From positions 1 through 64,000 of the forward strand of contig VOPT01000011.1 in assembly GCA_009594865.1 (NCBI GenBank): a DNA stretch of 64,000 nt, read 5' to 3'. Source of the stretch: Nitrospira sp. (GTDB taxonomy: Bacteria > Nitrospirota > Nitrospiria > Nitrospirales > Nitrospiraceae). The notes under the pieces are model-generated. The model had not been told where the DNA came from. It was given only the letters and a program-made list of their open reading frames with translations, and did no database searches. Below, one piece after another: positions 38,944 to 48,859 of this stretch. Each line of letters begins with the position of its first letter. Within the stretch, counting starts at the first letter, position 1. The translations under genes and the position numbers were made by a program.

Positions 38944-40043
38944 GACGCGAGGACCTTCCGATAGACCCGCTCCAATTCATCCACCATCCGATCGATCGAA
39001 TAGGACTGCGCCACGGTGTGCCGCCCGCGCGTTCCCATGGCCGTACGAAGCTCGGAATCTTTCAAGAGCCGAACGATGCGATCGGCTAGCGCCTCGGGAT
39101 CCCGAGGCGGGACGAGAAAACCCGACTCACCGTCGGCAATCACGTCGGGAATGGACCCGGTGGTCGTCGACACGACCGGCAGACCGATCGCCAGGGCCTG
39201 CATGAGCACCTGGGGAATCGTATCGCCCTCCACCGTGGGAATCACAAACAGGTTCAATGAACGGAAGACATCCAAAAGATCGTCACGGAATCCCAGCATG
39301 CGGACATCGGTCGTCAACCCGAGGCGCTCGATCTGGGCACGAATGTTTTGCTCCTCCGGCCCTTCTCCCACGATGAGAAATGCCGCCGCCGGATATTGCT
39401 TCAAGACCTTGGCTGCCGCCTCGACCAGGTAGCGATGGCCCTTATAGTCCCGGAGATAGGAAATCATCCCGACCAGCAAATGCCCGGGCGGAATGCCGAG
39501 CTCCGCTCGGATATCGTGCTTGGGCTGAGCCGGTGAAAACTGTTCCACATCCAGGCCAATCGGAAACGCCGCCACACGATCCGGCGACAGACCGTCTCGA
39601 TGAATCAAATCCTGCCGGTTTCGCTCGCTGCCGGTGACGATGACCATATCGAACAGGCGGCGATACAACAGGTGCGTGGTGGCATTGTTGTTCAGCGGCG
39701 CCGAGATATGACGCGTGCGAATGACTTTCGGACGCGGAGTGAGGAGACGCGTGGAAAGGGCGGCGATCCAACTGTCTCGGGAACTGTTGACGTGAACGAT
39801 GTCGGGGCGCTCTCGTGTGAGCAACTGCCGGAACGCAAGGATGGACAGCGGCAGGCGCCATTGCCGCATGACGAATGGCTCAACCGGAAGCCCACGCTCC
39901 CGGGCCATCGTCATGATGGGACTGCGCGGCTCCAGGACCAATCGAATGCGATGGCCACGCTTCAACAAGCGCTCCGCGTGCAGCAGAACGGCCAGTTCTT
40001 GTCCGCCGACCGCCATGCTGGATTCCGCAATGAGAATGTTCAC
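38940..40043 (-). CDS. Glycosyltransferase family 4
   Basis: A 367-residue GT4 enzyme counted from GTG 40043, which overlaps the heptosyltransferase stop as GTGA and has AGGA 5 nt upstream. The sequence then starts VNILIAESSMAVGGQELAVLLHA, the family start; a start at 40172 would add 43 unrelated residues. Donor-site features are GMISYLRDYKGHRYLVEAA and PTVEGDTIPQVLMQALAIG, so the first Glu of the usual E-x7-E motif is present. Likely a core glycosyltransferase. Confidence 0.87.
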   Translation of the reverse strand: MNILIAESSMAVGGQELAVLLHAERLLKRGHRIRLVLEPRSPIMTMARERGLPVEPFVMRQWRLPLSILAFRQLLTRERPDIVHVNSSRDSWIAALSTRLLTPRPKVIRTRHISAPLNNNATTHLLYRRLFDMVIVTGSERNRQDLIHRDGLSPDRVAAFPIGLDVEQFSPAQPKHDIRAELGIPPGHLLVGMISYLRDYKGHRYLVEAAAKVLKQYPAAAFLIVGEGPEEQNIRAQIERLGLTTDVRMLGFRDDLLDVFRSLNLFVIPTVEGDTIPQVLMQALAIGLPVVSTTTGSIPDVIADGESGFLVPPRDPEALADRIVRLLKDSELRTAMGTRGRHTVAQSYSIDRMVDELERVYRKVLAS

Positions 40044-41080
40044 GATGATCCTGATGTCCCGACTCGCCCAAGTTGCTGCTGGACGGCGCGCACGACTTGC
40101 TCCGATGTCACGCCGGTCAAACACTCGAGCGTGACGGCGCGCGAACATTCGCGACGAAAACAGGGGCGGCACTCGACCGGATTGGACAAGACAACATGCC
40201 CCCGGCCATAGGGGCCCGTCCTCACCGGATCGGTCGGCCCGAACAGGGCCACCACCGGAGTGCCGACAGCCGCCGCAATATGCATGGGCCCTGAATCGTT
40301 CGTCACGAGCACGGCTGCTCGGCGCAATAAACTGGGCAGCAAGCCTACAGGTGTCTGTCCTGTCAGATCAACCGCTTTCGTGCGCATGCGCGCCATCACC
40401 GCACGCGTCTCGGGCCGCTCGGCCGGGCCACCCATAAAGACGATCGGTATGCCCGCCTCGGCCAGTTGATCTGCCGCCTCGGCAAAGTGCTGCGGAGGCC
40501 AACGTTTCGTCTCCCAGCGGGCGGATACGTTCATCGCAACCCATGGTAATACACCGGCGAGACCCGCTGCGGTGAGCAGCGTTTCCACGGCCTGCCGGTC
40601 TTCAGCCCGGTCAATGAATTCAAATCGCGGCTCTTTCGGTCGCGCGGCGCCCAGTGCCTCTGTCACCAGCAGATACCGGTCCACGGCATGCATCGATCCG
40701 GTCGGGACGGCGACGCGTTGGGTATAGAAGAACGGACTGCCTTCGCGCGCATTCGCAAAGCCCACGCGCCGACTGCAGCCGGTGAGCCAGGCCATCGCGC
40801 CGCTTCTGAACAATCCTTGGAGATCGACGACCAGATCGAACCCGGCTGCGCGGAGATCCGGCACGCGCCCCAACCAGCCCATGAGCCCCTGCTCCACCGC
40901 GCAGACGTGATCAACCCCCTTGATGACTTCCACCAGGGAGACCCATTGCCGCTTGACCAGCCACGTCACCTCAGCGTCCGGAAACCGTTCGCGCAATGCG
41001 AACAGCGTCGGCATCGCGTGCACGATATCGCCAAGAGAACTCGGTTTGATGAGCAGGATGCGGCGGACTGGCTCGGTCAT
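40040..41080 (-). CDS. LPS heptosyltransferase I (RfaC/WaaC-like, GT9)
   Basis: The 346-residue protein has RILLIKPSSLGDIVHAMPTLFALRER, LVVDLQGLFRSG, MNVSARWETKRWPPQHF and the donor site NDSGPMHIAAAVGTPVVALFGPTDP. The KPSSLGDIVHAMPTL wording is typical of heptosyltransferase I, which adds the first heptose to Kdo. It follows the waaF-gmhB fusion after 23 bp and overlaps the next GT4 gene as GTGA. Confidence 0.88.
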   Translation of the reverse strand: MTEPVRRILLIKPSSLGDIVHAMPTLFALRERFPDAEVTWLVKRQWVSLVEVIKGVDHVCAVEQGLMGWLGRVPDLRAAGFDLVVDLQGLFRSGAMAWLTGCSRRVGFANAREGSPFFYTQRVAVPTGSMHAVDRYLLVTEALGAARPKEPRFEFIDRAEDRQAVETLLTAAGLAGVLPWVAMNVSARWETKRWPPQHFAEAADQLAEAGIPIVFMGGPAERPETRAVMARMRTKAVDLTGQTPVGLLPSLLRRAAVLVTNDSGPMHIAAAVGTPVVALFGPTDPVRTGPYGRGHVVLSNPVECRPCFRRECSRAVTLECLTGVTSEQVVRAVQQQLGRVGTSGSS

Positions 41081-41103
41081 TCGGCCACCAGGATGATGCT
41101 GGC

Positions 41104-42795
41104 TCAGCGGGTTAGGTCGGCAACCGGTTTACGCGTCGCATGCGCAATGGTCCATTCAACCGCCTGCGACAGATCAGCGGCCACATGGTCCGGGGACAGA
41201 TCGCGCGCCGTCAGATCGGCTAACGCCTCCGCCCCTGACGGGCCGGTCATGACCAGCACCGCACGCGCACCGACCTGCTTGGCCAGTTCGATATCCCGCG
41301 CACTGTCCCCGACGACATAGGCGCGGCTAAGGTCTACCTGCAACTCCGCCAAGGCCCGATCGACCATCCCCCGGGACGGCTTCCGGCAATTGCATCGATC
41401 GTCGGGGTGATGCGGGCAGAAGTACAAGCCGTCGAGCGTGACTCCGTCTTCGGCCAGCAGGAGTCGCAACTTGTTATGAATCGCTTCGAGATCCTTTGAG
41501 CTGAAATACCCTCGTCCCACGCCGGACTGATTCGTCACCACGACCAGCTTCGCGCCACCACTTTTGAGTCTGGCCAGCGCCGCGCCCACACCGGGAAGCA
41601 GCGTGAACTCCTCCGGCGTCTTCACGTACCCGCTGTCGATATTCAACGTCCCATCCCGATCCAAAAACACGGTCACTCCCGCCAGCGCCGTGGGTGATAA
41701 GGCAGGTTCCACGGCTGCTGATGCACTGATAGAGGGAGGGGTGGCGAGCGGTAGATGTCGTACTGCCGCATCGTGGACCTGCTCCACCGTCACACCGGTC
41801 ATGCAGCGATGATCGATGGGACATTCCCGCAAGAGGCACGGGGCGCACGATACCGGCTGCCGGACCAGCTGCGCATCGACGCCGAACGGCGACGTCGTCT
41901 GCCAATCAGTCGGGCCGAACACCGCCACCAGGGGAACGTTGAAGGCGGCAGCCACATGCATGGGCCCTGTATCGTTCGTCAGAAACAGCTGGCACCGCTT
42001 CACCAACGCCATCAACTCGCGCACCGTGGTTTGGCCTGAACAGACGACGGTGCGAGTCTGAATCTGGTCGGCAATAGCCTTTCCCAACGGCTCTTCGCCC
42101 TTGGCCCCGATAATGGCGACCCCGACGCGCGCCCCCGATTGAGCCTGCGCATCCTTCACCACACGATTGACGACCTCGGCATACCGGTCCGGCAACCATC
42201 GCTTGGCCTGGCCGTACGTCGAACCGGGGTTTACGCCGATGACCACATCCGACGGACCGATTCCGGCATCCGCCAGGCGGCGGCCGATCAACGCGGATTC
42301 TTCGGGCGTGACGAACAGACGCGGCGCCGGAGGCCGCCCCTGCCCCCCCAAAGATTTGAGCAGGTCCCAATAGTATTCGACCTGGTGTCTCTGCGCGCTG
42401 CGCGGCGGCACGGCAACCGGATCGGTGAGAAGCAGACTCCGGCCATCCGTGGCATACCCGAATCGGCGGGGGATGCCGGCCAGGAAGCTGATCAGCGCCG
42501 CCTCAAACGCGTTTTGAAACAGGATGGCGAGATTGAAGCGGTGACGACGCAAGACACCGGCCAGGGTCCACTTGCCGGTCAACCCCGCATGACGTCCCCG
42601 GTCGTCATACACCAGGGTGCGATTCACCGCCGGATGCTGCGCCAACAGATCCGCGATGGCCGGCTTCACCAGCAGCGTGATCTCGGCCTGCGGAAACAAC
42701 GTGCGCACCTGACTGAGGGCGGGCTCGCACATGACGGCATCGCCCAGCCAGTTGGGACCGCGCACGACGATGCGACGGATCTCTTCCTTACGCAT
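41104..42795 (-). CDS. waaF: Heptosyltransferase II (WaaF) fused to heptose-1,7-bisphosphate phosphatase (GmhB)
   Basis: A 563-residue fusion. Residues ~1-350 are a GT9 heptosyltransferase II: RIVVRGPNWLGDAVMCEPAL, GVNPGSTYGQAKRW and TNDTGPMHVAAAFNVPLVAVFGPTD. Residues ~390-563 are a HAD phosphatase of the GmhB type: FLDRDGTLN, TNQSGVGRG, the zinc-binding CPHHPDDRCNCRKP and GDSARDIELA. One part makes the ADP-heptose precursor, the other uses the product. The start is ATG 42795, overlapping lpxK by 8 bp; an ATG at 42897 would intrude into lpxK. Confidence 0.92.
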   Translation of the reverse strand: MRKEEIRRIVVRGPNWLGDAVMCEPALSQVRTLFPQAEITLLVKPAIADLLAQHPAVNRTLVYDDRGRHAGLTGKWTLAGVLRRHRFNLAILFQNAFEAALISFLAGIPRRFGYATDGRSLLLTDPVAVPPRSAQRHQVEYYWDLLKSLGGQGRPPAPRLFVTPEESALIGRRLADAGIGPSDVVIGVNPGSTYGQAKRWLPDRYAEVVNRVVKDAQAQSGARVGVAIIGAKGEEPLGKAIADQIQTRTVVCSGQTTVRELMALVKRCQLFLTNDTGPMHVAAAFNVPLVAVFGPTDWQTTSPFGVDAQLVRQPVSCAPCLLRECPIDHRCMTGVTVEQVHDAAVRHLPLATPPSISASAAVEPALSPTALAGVTVFLDRDGTLNIDSGYVKTPEEFTLLPGVGAALARLKSGGAKLVVVTNQSGVGRGYFSSKDLEAIHNKLRLLLAEDGVTLDGLYFCPHHPDDRCNCRKPSRGMVDRALAELQVDLSRAYVVGDSARDIELAKQVGARAVLVMTGPSGAEALADLTARDLSPDHVAADLSQAVEWTIAHATRKPVADLTR

Positions 42796-43855
42796 GACTC
42801 GCCGGCCCGTCTTCCGGATCGAGGCGCAGGAGCCGCTCCAGTTGATCTTGCCTGGACACAATCTGCGTGCCAAGCCGGATGGCCCAACAGGCATCATCCG
42901 CCTTCAAAAACGGCATGACCTTGTCCGCATCTTTCTCCGTCGTCACCAGCAGATCGACGCCGCCGGCTTTTGCTTTGGCACGGATCGTTTCCATCATGAT
43001 ATGGGTATAGTGCACATGGTCGGGAAATGCCAGGGTCTCAACCACCGTGATGCCCAATTCTTCCACCAAGGCGTGAAACGACCCCGCATTGCCGATCCCG
43101 CTGAAAATCACGGCGGAACGGCCGTGAAAGGCCTCCCGCGCTCGTCGTTCATCCCGTCCCACGCGCCGGAATTCCTCGGCGGTGAATCCCACGCAGATCG
43201 GGGGCGGAAGGGTCGGGCATGCCTGCACCAGCTGCCGCCAAACCTGTTCACCGGACTCTTTGCGATCAACCCTGGTGATGAGCACCGCCGACGCCCGGGC
43301 CCCTGCCGAAAGCGGTTCCCGCAAGCGACCAACCGGCAACGCCGCTCTGAGCCCGGCGGTATCGGTGGCATCCACGAGCAACAGATTCACGTCGCGGTGA
43401 AGTTGCACATGCTGAAATCCGTCATCCAGCACAAAACAATCCACCGGCTGACGGCTCAACACCCACTGACCGAGCGCATACCGGTCCGCGCCGACCGCCA
43501 CAATGGCGTGGGGGCAGCGGCGCGCCATGAGATAGGGTTCATCGCCGGCCTCTTCCGGTCCCGCCAAGACCTGCCGCCCGTCCGACACGAGTAATTGCGG
43601 AGCCTTGCTGCGACGCCGGTACCCGCGACTCAAGATCGCGACGCGTTTGCCTTGGGCCGTCAATCGATCGACGACATGCATGACGACCGGCGTCTTCCCT
43701 GTGCCGCCCACGGTGAGATTTCCGATGCTGATCACGGGACGGGGCAAGCGATGCGTCTCAAACCAGCCGCGTGTGTAGCCCCACAGGCGAAGTCTGGCCG
43801 CCAGCTCATACGGATATCCGGCCCATCGCAACCAGGATTGCAGCATCGCCGTCAT
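42788..43855 (-). CDS. lpxK: Tetraacyldisaccharide 4'-kinase
   Basis: The 355-residue protein has the LpxK P-loop ISIGNLTVGGTGKTP near residue 43, AILSRGYRRRSK, and FVLDDGFQHVQLHRDVN. It phosphorylates the 4' position of the lipid A disaccharide at the inner membrane. It overlaps waaA as ATGA and the waaF-gmhB gene by 8 bp. High confidence. Confidence 0.93.
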   Translation of the reverse strand: MTAMLQSWLRWAGYPYELAARLRLWGYTRGWFETHRLPRPVISIGNLTVGGTGKTPVVMHVVDRLTAQGKRVAILSRGYRRRSKAPQLLVSDGRQVLAGPEEAGDEPYLMARRCPHAIVAVGADRYALGQWVLSRQPVDCFVLDDGFQHVQLHRDVNLLLVDATDTAGLRAALPVGRLREPLSAGARASAVLITRVDRKESGEQVWRQLVQACPTLPPPICVGFTAEEFRRVGRDERRAREAFHGRSAVIFSGIGNAGSFHALVEELGITVVETLAFPDHVHYTHIMMETIRAKAKAGGVDLLVTTEKDADKVMPFLKADDACWAIRLGTQIVSRQDQLERLLRLDPEDGPASHA

Positions 43856-45207
43856 GAGGAGCGTGGACGCGACAACGCGCCAGGCGGATTGCCTGCGGAT
43901 TCAGCCGGCGTGACCGGCGGCGGAAGAAACGAGGCAATGATCTCCGCGCTGCGCTGAAGCGCGCCCTGATTGTCCGCGACCACTTGCTGCGCGGCTTGCC
44001 CCATCCGTTTCAGATCGTCTGAACTTCCGAGGAGTTCCCGCAGGCTCTGCGCAAGACCCTGTTCCCCCTCCACCACGCGCCCGCCCCGGGCATTCAACAA
44101 GAGCGCCGCCACTTCGGCGCAATGATCGGTGTGCGGTCCGAAGAGCACCGGTTTTCCCCACACGGCCGGTTCCAACAGATTGTGTCCGCCAACGGGAACC
44201 AATGTGCCACCGACAAATGCCACGTCAGCCTCTCGATACAGCAACGCCAATTCACCGCGGGTATCCAAGACCACCACGCGCGGACCGGATGTGGCCATCG
44301 CTTCCGTACTGCCGGTGCTGCGTCGAGACACGGGCAACCCTTTGGCTCGCACCATCTGCTCGACCTGCGCCGCCCGTTCGATATGCCGCGGAGCCAGCAC
44401 GAGACGGAGATCGGGGAACTCTTCACACACAGCCTGATAGGCGCCGACGATGATTTCTTCCTCACCGGGATGAGTACTGCCTGCTACCACAAGCCGCTCG
44501 CGCTCGCGCAGTCCAATGACCTGCTTAGAGACAGGCGTGCCGCCGGCAGCGACCTGCGGGACCGGCTGGTCGAACTTGATATTGCCGGTGCAACGAACCC
44601 GCGACGGGTCAGCGCCCAAGTCAATCATACGCTGCGCATCCCGCTCCGATTGCATGAGGCAACTGCTGATCAGATTCAGCATCGTGCGATAAAAATCCCG
44701 GACCACGGGCAGACGCTGTCGCTCGAACGACCTGGTGGAAAGCCGCCCGTTGACCAGGACCGATGGAATGTTCCGCCTCCTGAGGCTCCGGAGCAGATTG
44801 GGCCAGAGCTCGGTTTCGACGAACACGTAGAGACTGGGCCTGAGCTGGTCGATGGCTTGATTGACGACCCAGGGAAAATCCAACGGAGCGTATCGATGTT
44901 CTGCCACACCTTCCAAGCGCTGCTCCACCGCCTCCCGTCCCGTTTCGGTCACGGTCGAGACCACCATTCTCGCCTCGGGATACCGCCGGCGAAGCTCCCG
45001 TACCAGCGGCGCCACGGCCACCACCTCACCCAAGGACACCGCGTGAACCCAGATACAGGTTGTCGCCAAGCCGGACTCACGCGGCGACTCCGACAGCAGA
45101 CCCAGCCGCTGGGGCAATCCGCGCCGGCACCGCTGCTTCGCGAGCAACACACCGAGAATAACCGGGGAGACGAGGAGGAGCAGACTGTTATAGAGCAGAT
45201 ACCACAT
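43852..45207 (-). CDS. waaA: 3-deoxy-D-manno-octulosonic acid (Kdo) transferase
   Basis: The 451-residue GT30 enzyme has an N-terminal membrane anchor, GLPQRLGLL, WVHAVSLGEVVAVAPLVREL (with the catalytic-type Glu), FVETELWPNLLR and a GT-B donor half with GGHNLLEPAVWGKPVLFGPH. It adds Kdo to lipid IVA. It overlaps the DUF374 gene stop as TAATG and lpxK as ATGA. Confidence 0.94.
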   Translation of the reverse strand: MWYLLYNSLLLLVSPVILGVLLAKQRCRRGLPQRLGLLSESPRESGLATTCIWVHAVSLGEVVAVAPLVRELRRRYPEARMVVSTVTETGREAVEQRLEGVAEHRYAPLDFPWVVNQAIDQLRPSLYVFVETELWPNLLRSLRRRNIPSVLVNGRLSTRSFERQRLPVVRDFYRTMLNLISSCLMQSERDAQRMIDLGADPSRVRCTGNIKFDQPVPQVAAGGTPVSKQVIGLRERERLVVAGSTHPGEEEIIVGAYQAVCEEFPDLRLVLAPRHIERAAQVEQMVRAKGLPVSRRSTGSTEAMATSGPRVVVLDTRGELALLYREADVAFVGGTLVPVGGHNLLEPAVWGKPVLFGPHTDHCAEVAALLLNARGGRVVEGEQGLAQSLRELLGSSDDLKRMGQAAQQVVADNQGALQRSAEIIASFLPPPVTPAESAGNPPGALSRPRSS

Positions 45208-45946
45208 TACGGACGCGCCCGCTGGGCCGCCGCATCGGCCTCGATCGTCATGCGGTTCAGGGTCGCTTCCAACTCCCCGCGCAGGCGCTCCAACTGATCA
45301 GCGGATGCATCCGGCGGGACTGGAATCGGCGCCCCGATGAGGAAGATCCCCTGCGAGAACGGATAGGGCATGATGAACCGGTCCCAGCTCGCGAAGAGTT
45401 TTTTTTTGAGCAACCGAAGGCCATGGGGATGATCGGCAAGCCCGTGGCCCTGGCCAACTGCACCACGCCCACCTTGGCGACTTGGCGCGGGCCTTTTGGT
45501 CCGTCTGGCGTCAGCACCAGGTTGCCGCCAGACCGTCCGAGGCGAACCAGCCGGCGAAAGGCTTCCGCGCCGCCTCTGGTGCTGGACCCCCGCACGGCGT
45601 CCAACCCGAACCGCGCGACGATCCGGCAGATCAACTCGCCATCCCGGTGCTGGCTGATCAGGATATGGGCTTTGAGACCGGGGATGGCCAACGGCATCAT
45701 CAGTTGCTGCGCGTGCCAAAAGGCAAGGATCGTCCGCTGTCCCTGTCCGAATATCCGGGACACGTGCTCCAGGCCGTCGGTTCTCCAGCTCATGGTGCGT
45801 TGCAGTAGCCGAATCACCGAATACCCGACGGGCGGCACCACCGCGACTTTGAGCGCATTCGTCACGCGCTTCGACCAGGCCTGTTTCGTGTGGGGCACTG
45901 CCGGAGGTCTGTTTGTCAGGAGGTCGTTCACGGCTTCACCTTCCAT
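45207..45946 (-). pseudogene. DUF374 lysophospholipid acyltransferase-like gene, frame broken at an A9 run
   Basis: Two frames together encode one ~246-residue DUF374 protein. The first part (ATG 45946) has ILAFWHAQQLMMPLAIPG, the HX4D-like SQHRDGELI and TPDGPKGPRQ, then reaches GCSKK. There the coding strand has nine A (plus-strand T 45399-45407); ten would continue as KKKLFASWDRFIMPYPFSQG, the family sequence, to the stop at 45207. As written, translation runs on in a wrong frame to 45257. This is a sequencing error, a true mutation, or productive slippage on A9. The place between msbA and waaA is the usual one; a GTG at 45931 may be the start. Confidence 0.85.
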
Positions 45947-45953
45947 CGTTCGG

Positions 45954-47690
45954 TTACTGCGGAAGCGCATCGGCAAACTGCATGGCATGCAGACGCTTAT
46001 AGAGGCCGCCCTTGCGCAACAACTCGTCATGCGTGCCGACTTCCGCGACCGTGCCTCGGTCGAGCACCACAATACGATCGGCATTTTGAATGGTCGACAA
46101 CCGGTGCGCGACCACCAGGGTGGTCCGGTTCCGCATCAGGTTGGAGAGGGCCATCTGCACGATGCGCTCCGACTGGGTGTCCAACGCGGACGTCGCCTCA
46201 TCCAGTACCAAAATCGGTGGATCGCGCAGAATCGCCCGTGCGATCGCCAGACGCTGGCGCTCGCCGCCCGATAATTTCAGCCCGCGCTCCCCGATCAATG
46301 TGTCATAGCCATCCGGCATACGCGCGATAAAGTCATGCGCATAGGCCAATTGCGCCGCCCGCATCACGTCGTCGAGCGTCGCTCCCTGTCGCCCATAGCC
46401 AATGTTATTACGGACCGTGTCGTCGAACAGCACCACTTCCTGCGACACGATCCCGATCTGCCCGCGCACCGACTGCAGGGTGCAGGTCCGGATATCCACA
46501 CCGTCGATCAAAATCTGACCGTCGCTCGGGTCATAAAATCTCGGCAAGAGACTCACCAAGGTGGTCTTCCCGCTTCCACTGCTACCCACGAGCGCAATGA
46601 CCTCGCCCGCACGTATCGTCAGGTCGATGGCCTTCAGCGCCGCAACTCCCTGGCCTTCATACTGGAAGGCGACCTGCCGGAACTCGAGCGAGCGGGAAAT
46701 CTGCGGCAACTCTGTCTGCCCGCCACTCGCTACCTGCTCGGTCGGCAGATCCAGCACGTCGAAGACGCGCTCCGCAGCCGCGAGTGCCTGCTGAACGGTA
46801 TTGTTGGCACCAGACAAGCGTCGAATGGGCGTGTAGGCCATGAACATCGCGGCCAGGAAGGAAAAGAAAGCGCCGGGCGTCATTTCGTCGTGAATCACCA
46901 GGTAGCCGCCGTACCAGATGATCCCCGCCACCCCGAGCACGCCGATGACCTCCATATGGGAGGACCCCAGGGAAGAGACCTGGATGGCTTTCATCGTGGT
47001 ATGGATGAAGGCGTCGTTGCTCTGACGGAACCGCTTGGCCTCGTCCTCCTCCCGGCCGAAGGATTTCACCATCCGGATACCGGCCAGCGCCTCTTGGAGC
47101 GTGGAGGCCATGTCGCCCATACGCTCCTGGCCGCGTGTGGCGAGCCCGCGCAACTTTTTTCCCATCCGCGCCATCGTGACGACGGACAGCGGCACCACGA
47201 TCATCGACACCATGGCCAACTTCCAATTCTGATAGATGATCACCCCGATCATCGCCAGAAAAGTCAGCCCCTGCTGAAATAAGTCTTTCAGGACGCCGGT
47301 CACGGCGTTCGCCATTTGGTTCACATCGTTAATGACGCGCGAGACGAGCCTCCCTGACGTATTCGTATCGTGAAAGTGGACGGGCAAGCGAACCAGTTTC
47401 GAGAAGAGTTGTTCTCTGATGTCCCCGATCACCTGATTGCCGACATAGTTCATCAGATAGGTTTGACCGTAGTTGAACACCCCCTTGAGTACCGCCACGG
47501 CCAGAATCGCCACCGGCAGGACGAGGAGCAGGCTTTCATCCTTGCTGATGAAGAGGCCGTCGAGCACGGGACGTACCAGCCACGCATAGGCGGCGGACAG
47601 GCCGGCCACGAGGAGCGCGCACACGAATGCGGCGCCCAAGCGGAATCGATAGGGGTTCAAATAGGCGAGGAGGCGAAGATAGTGTTTCAT
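45954..47690 (-). CDS. msbA: Lipid A export ATP-binding/permease protein MsbA
   Basis: The 578-residue half-transporter has six membrane segments in residues ~10-300 and an ATPase domain with Walker A VGSSGSGKTT, the signature LSGGERQRLAIARA, Walker B ILVLDEATSALD and VAHRLSTI. It flips lipid A-core across the inner membrane. The ATG at 47690 overlaps the lpxB stop as ATGA; an in-frame GTG three codons earlier is less likely. Genomic position beside lpxB supports MsbA rather than another ABC exporter. Confidence 0.92.
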   Translation of the reverse strand: MKHYLRLLAYLNPYRFRLGAAFVCALLVAGLSAAYAWLVRPVLDGLFISKDESLLLVLPVAILAVAVLKGVFNYGQTYLMNYVGNQVIGDIREQLFSKLVRLPVHFHDTNTSGRLVSRVINDVNQMANAVTGVLKDLFQQGLTFLAMIGVIIYQNWKLAMVSMIVVPLSVVTMARMGKKLRGLATRGQERMGDMASTLQEALAGIRMVKSFGREEDEAKRFRQSNDAFIHTTMKAIQVSSLGSSHMEVIGVLGVAGIIWYGGYLVIHDEMTPGAFFSFLAAMFMAYTPIRRLSGANNTVQQALAAAERVFDVLDLPTEQVASGGQTELPQISRSLEFRQVAFQYEGQGVAALKAIDLTIRAGEVIALVGSSGSGKTTLVSLLPRFYDPSDGQILIDGVDIRTCTLQSVRGQIGIVSQEVVLFDDTVRNNIGYGRQGATLDDVMRAAQLAYAHDFIARMPDGYDTLIGERGLKLSGGERQRLAIARAILRDPPILVLDEATSALDTQSERIVQMALSNLMRNRTTLVVAHRLSTIQNADRIVVLDRGTVAEVGTHDELLRKGGLYKRLHAMQFADALPQ

Positions 47691-48820
47691 GATCGGCACT
47701 CAGTCAGCACGGCTTCGGCTGCCCGTCGGGAGGCACCCGGTGTGCCTAACGCCTGGCGCACCGACAGCAGGGCGGCCTTCATCTCCGCATAGGCGCGCGG
47801 ATCCACCAACAGCCGCTCGGCCTCCTGGACCAATCGTTCCGGCGTAGCCTCGTCATGAATCAGCTCGGGCACAATGCCACGGCCCGCCACCAGATTCGCC
47901 AACCCGATCCACGGCACCCGGATCAACAGCCGCGCCAACCGGTACGTAATCCACGAGGGGGCCCGATAAAACAAAATCATCGGCGTTCCCACCACCGCCG
48001 CCTGCAAGGTGGAGGTTCCCGATTTGACGACCAGCAGATCCGCCGCGGCCATCACTTCGCTCGCCTGGTTGCGAAAGACTTTGATGGGAACCGGGCTATT
48101 CTTCAACAGATCCGCAAGAAACTGGTCCTGCACCGATGACGCTTGCGCCAGAATGAATTGCATGGTCGGATGGCGTTCGGCCAGCCGCTTCACCGTCTCT
48201 AGCAACAGCGGAACATGCTCAAGCAATTCGGCCTTGCGGCTGCCCGGAAACAACCCGATCACCGGCCCCGCATCCGACAACCCGAATTGGCGGCGCAACG
48301 CCTCCCGATCATAGGATAGGGCGACTTCGTCGAGGATCGGATTCCCGACAAAGGTGCAGCGCACACCCGCGTTCTTGTAGAGGGATTCCTCGAACGGCAG
48401 AATCGCCAGGACATGGTCGACCCGCTGCTGAATCCAACGCATCCGACCACGCCGCCAGGCCCAGACTTGCGGCGCAATGTAGTAGACGACCTTCAGTCGG
48501 CAGGCCCGGGCGACGCGAGCAAAATGGAAGTTGAGTCCGGGATTGTCGATCAAGACCACAAGATCCCAGCGCTCTCCTTTGATCAACTTGCGGATACGGG
48601 AGATCCTCTGCAGCATGGTCTTCACCGCTGACAGACCGATGAGTCCCATCACATCCAGTTGAGGAATATCCTTCACCAGTTCCGCGCCGGCCGCCCGCAT
48701 CGAGGCACCCCCGATTCCCACGAGCTGGAGCGACGGAGCGAGATCCTTCAACGCCTTGACCAAATGGGCTCCGTGGAGATCGCCGGAGGCCTCTCCGGTC
48801 ACGATTAAGATACGTGGCAT
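47687..48820 (-). CDS. lpxB: Lipid-A-disaccharide synthase
   Basis: The 377-residue GT19 enzyme starts RILIVTGEASGDLHGAHLV and has IDNPGLNFHFAR, YYIAPQVWAWRRGR and LLVVKSGTSTLQAAVVGTPM. It joins UDP-diacylglucosamine with lipid X. It follows the Gfo/Idh gene after ~40 bp and overlaps msbA as ATGA. High confidence. Confidence 0.95.
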   Translation of the reverse strand: MPRILIVTGEASGDLHGAHLVKALKDLAPSLQLVGIGGASMRAAGAELVKDIPQLDVMGLIGLSAVKTMLQRISRIRKLIKGERWDLVVLIDNPGLNFHFARVARACRLKVVYYIAPQVWAWRRGRMRWIQQRVDHVLAILPFEESLYKNAGVRCTFVGNPILDEVALSYDREALRRQFGLSDAGPVIGLFPGSRKAELLEHVPLLLETVKRLAERHPTMQFILAQASSVQDQFLADLLKNSPVPIKVFRNQASEVMAAADLLVVKSGTSTLQAAVVGTPMILFYRAPSWITYRLARLLIRVPWIGLANLVAGRGIVPELIHDEATPERLVQEAERLLVDPRAYAEMKAALLSVRQALGTPGASRRAAEAVLTECRS

Positions 48821-48859
48821 GTCGCTCTGCTCAGGCGGACCAACATCGACATGGCCCTC

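Noticed and set aside
44122-45297. 391-codon plus-strand open frame opposite waaA
   Set aside because: Covers a clear waaA gene on the other strand and shows no domain.
46335-47282. 315-codon plus-strand open frame opposite msbA
   Set aside because: Antisense shadow of the MsbA membrane and ATPase domains; composition is low in hydrophobic core patterns.
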